Assembly (NCBI GenBank): GCA_031275035.1 | Contig: JAISPH010000194.1 | Location: 1-16,024, forward strand | DNA from: Treponema sp. | GTDB lineage: Bacteria > Spirochaetota > Spirochaetia > Treponematales > Breznakiellaceae | Direction of reading: 5' to 3' | DNA length: 16,024 bases | Shown here: in pieces, positions 14,122-16,024 of the stretch | How the letters are laid out: each line of letters starts with the position of its first letter | Position numbering within the stretch: position 1 is the stretch's first letter | The notes under the pieces: generated by a model | What the model was told of the DNA's origin: nothing | The model's database searches: none | What the model saw: the letters and a program-made list of their open reading frames with translations, nothing else | Position numbers and translations under genes: made by a program

Positions 14122-16024
14122 ATGGACGCGGAATTTGTCATTAACAGAATTCAAAAGATACCCGTAACCGGGCGTACCGAAGAGCTCAGGCGGAGTATGC
14201 TTGAAGAGGAACGGTATCTTTCCGTGGAACAGGCCAGGCTGATAACCAAGGCCTATAAAGAACATGACGCCTGCAGCGTTATAATGAAACGGGCCTATGC
14301 CCTCAGGGAGGCCCTGTATCATATAGCAATTCGGATAGATGACGGCGAGCTTATCGTAGGCAACAGGACCAGGGAATCCTGCGGCGGCGTGGTTTTCCCC
14401 GAGGGGGGCATTAAGTGGCTGGAGCGGGAAATCGATACGCTCGAAACCCGCCCCCAGGATCGCTTTAAGGTCCGGCCTGAAGATCGGGCCTGTTTCTTCG
14501 ATGAACTTGTCCCCTTCTGGGAAGGGAAAACGCTGGAAAATAAGATCAGCGGCGGATTGACGGCGGAGATGAAAACCTGCGAGATCGTCGGAAAGCTGAA
14601 CCAGAAGGATCACGCCCAGGGGCACATCTGTCCCGATGTTACGGCGTGGCTTACCCAGGGGCCCCTGGGACTGATGAAAAGGGCCGTGCAAAAGCTGGAG
14701 ACCTGCGCCCCGGATCAGAAAGATTATTATGAGGCGACGGTAATCGTTATGGAGGCCGCCGCCTGTTTTATCCGGCGCTATGCGGAACTGGCGGAGGAAC
14801 GGGCCCGCCCGGAGGATGCGGCCAAAGGGGCGGATTATACGAAGGTGGCTTCGGTATGCCGCGCCCTTTCGGAGCGGCCCGCCGAAACCTTCCATGAGGC
14901 GGTACAGTCCCTGTGGTTCCTCATAGTCCTGTTGGAGATGGAATCCAACGCATCCTCCTTCTCCCCCGGCAGGGCGGATCAGTTTTTGTACCCCTATTTC
15001 AGGCGCGATTTTGACCAGGGCCTTCTCTCCTACGAAAGCGCCCAGGAACTGTTGGACCTCCTCTTCATCAAATTTAACCAGATTGTATATATGCGAAATA
15101 CCGAAGGGGCCGCCTTTTTTGCCGGGTTCCCTATCGGTTTTAATATTTCCCTGGGGGGTCAGACCGCCGGCGGGGAGGATGCGGTTAACGAACTGACCTA
15201 CCTCTTTCTCCACGCCCAGGAACATGTCCGGCTTCGTCAGCCGAATCTTTCCGCCCGGCTGTACAGAAATTCCCCCGGCTCCTACCTGCGGCGGGTCTCC
15301 GAGGTGATAAGCCTTGGCACGGGAATGCCCCAGGTGGTGAACGATGAATCTATCATCCCCGCGATGGAGCAGGCGGGGTACAGCCATGAGGATGCGCTTA
15401 ACTATGCAGTGATAGGCTGCGTCGAGCTGAGCGTCCCCGGAAACGCCCTGGGATTCAGCGATGCGGCCATGTTCAATATGGTAAAGGTCCTGGAGCTGAC
15501 CCTGAATAACGGCGTGGACATGCGGACCGGCAGACAGATAGGCCCCGCCCTGGGGACGCTTCCCGGCTATGCCGCCTTTGAAGAGCTGGAAACGGCCTAT
15601 GCCAAGGCGCTGGATTATTTTATCGGCGTCATGGAAGAAGGACTCAAAGTAGTCGAAAAGTACCACCCGGAGATTCTGCCTTCTCCCATATTGTCCGCGG
15701 TCATAAACGATTGTATTGACCGGGGCGTCGATGTTACCGCCGGCGGCGCCCGGTATAATAAATCGGGGATACAGCTTATACAGGCGGCCAACCTGGCGGA
15801 CAGCATGGCGGCGCTGAAGCAGCTGGTCTACGATGAAAAAAAGATAGATCCCTCCCTGCTTCTGGAACAGCTGCGGAATAATTTCCCCGATGAGACTCTG
15901 CGGCAGACGCTCCTCAACCATGCGCCCAAATATGGAAACGATGTGGAGTGGGTGGACGCTATCGGCGAAAAATGGATAGAATACATCAAGGCAAAGCTTG
16001 ACGCCTGTACAAATTACCGGGGCG
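14122..16024 (+). CDS. Glycyl-radical enzyme, diol-dehydratase/PFL2-like (3' end cut off)
   Basis: The frame runs open off the window end; 634 residues are visible of about 790 expected, so the C-terminal glycyl-radical loop is not seen. Start ATG 14122 has AGGAG at 14111-14115, 15 nt after the regulator gene. Family blocks are VGNRTRES...VVFPEGGIKWLEREIDTLETRPQDRF, GHICPD, and the active site YAVIGCVELSVPG with thiyl Cys433 and Glu435. Cys followed two residues on by Glu marks the dehydratase/lyase branch (glycerol, propanediol, choline, hydroxyproline) rather than pyruvate formate-lyase. His164, Cys433, Glu435 and Asp447 fall at the same numbers as the active-site residues I recall for Clostridium glycerol dehydratase. 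However, ESNASSFSPGRADQ replaces the usual ESNGHSxSPGRFDQ, losing a substrate-binding His, and GCVEP has become GCVEL. Substrate unknown. Its activating enzyme should lie just downstream. Confidence 0.88.
   Translation, partial: MDAEFVINRIQKIPVTGRTEELRRSMLEEERYLSVEQARLITKAYKEHDACSVIMKRAYALREALYHIAIRIDDGELIVGNRTRESCGGVVFPEGGIKWLEREIDTLETRPQDRFKVRPEDRACFFDELVPFWEGKTLENKISGGLTAEMKTCEIVGKLNQKDHAQGHICPDVTAWLTQGPLGLMKRAVQKLETCAPDQKDYYEATVIVMEAAACFIRRYAELAEERARPEDAAKGADYTKVASVCRALSERPAETFHEAVQSLWFLIVLLEMESNASSFSPGRADQFLYPYFRRDFDQGLLSYESAQELLDLLFIKFNQIVYMRNTEGAAFFAGFPIGFNISLGGQTAGGEDAVNELTYLFLHAQEHVRLRQPNLSARLYRNSPGSYLRRVSEVISLGTGMPQVVNDESIIPAMEQAGYSHEDALNYAVIGCVELSVPGNALGFSDAAMFNMVKVLELTLNNGVDMRTGRQIGPALGTLPGYAAFEELETAYAKALDYFIGVMEEGLKVVEKYHPEILPSPILSAVINDCIDRGVDVTAGGARYNKSGIQLIQAANLADSMAALKQLVYDEKKIDPSLLLEQLRNNFPDETLRQTLLNHAPKYGNDVEWVDAIGEKWIEYIKAKLDACTNYRG

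Noticed and set aside
13480..15921. An 813-codon open frame on the minus strand opposite the regulator and glycyl-radical genes
   Set aside because: It is an antisense shadow: the plus strand carries clear family motifs in both genes, and the minus translation is Gly/Arg/His-rich without any domain. GC-rich codon choice leaves few antisense stops.

Overview
The window is about 16 kb of GC-rich DNA (roughly 57% by eye) from a bacterial chromosome. Gene content and protein style fit an anaerobic or fermentative spirochaete of the Treponema/Spirochaeta kind, possibly a gut treponeme: a B12-dependent ribonucleotide reductase, a glycyl-radical enzyme, a fructose-6-phosphate aldolase and a DUF1361 membrane protein. 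The taxonomic guess is inference from sequence feel, not from a search. I see no mobile element, CRISPR array, tRNA or rRNA.

Layout. (1) 1-3716: a truncated duplicate of ilvD, a terminator-like hairpin, then full ilvD and ilvB of branched-chain amino acid synthesis. No ilvN or ilvC follows. (2) 3879-5536: a DUF1361 membrane protein overlapping a HAD phosphatase by 4 nt. (3) 5627-9253: nrdJ, the class II ribonucleotide reductase, with its own promoter. (4) 9254-9612: an intergenic region rich in signals (terminator, CCGTT tandem repeat, perfect 16-bp-arm palindrome, consensus-like promoter, structured leader). (5) 9613-10975: fsa, a small conserved-looking gene that appears to start at ATT, and a glyoxalase-fold (VOC) gene, all in one direction. 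(6) 10975-11064: a three-way-junction inverted repeat between convergent genes. (7) 11100-12041, minus strand: a ribokinase-family kinase. (8) 12042-12481: a divergent control region with two good plus-strand promoters and a long leader with a perfect 12-bp stem and a competing 8-bp stem. (9) 12482-16024: an operon of a shikimate-dehydrogenase-like protein of the SdhL type, a DeoR-family regulator and a glycyl-radical dehydratase/lyase that runs off the window end.

How they fit. The right half (fsa, VOC, ribokinase, SdhL-like oxidoreductase, DeoR regulator, glycyl-radical enzyme) reads as a carbohydrate or polyol catabolic neighbourhood. The regulator probably senses a phosphorylated sugar, and the glycyl-radical enzyme has the Cys/Glu pair of diol dehydratases but an altered substrate pocket. 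The substrate cannot be read from the sequence. The most unusual points are the ATT-started gene, the two long structured leaders, the ilvD fragment with an attenuator-like hairpin next to the ilvD ribosome site, and proline/glycine/arginine-rich insertions in several otherwise conserved proteins.
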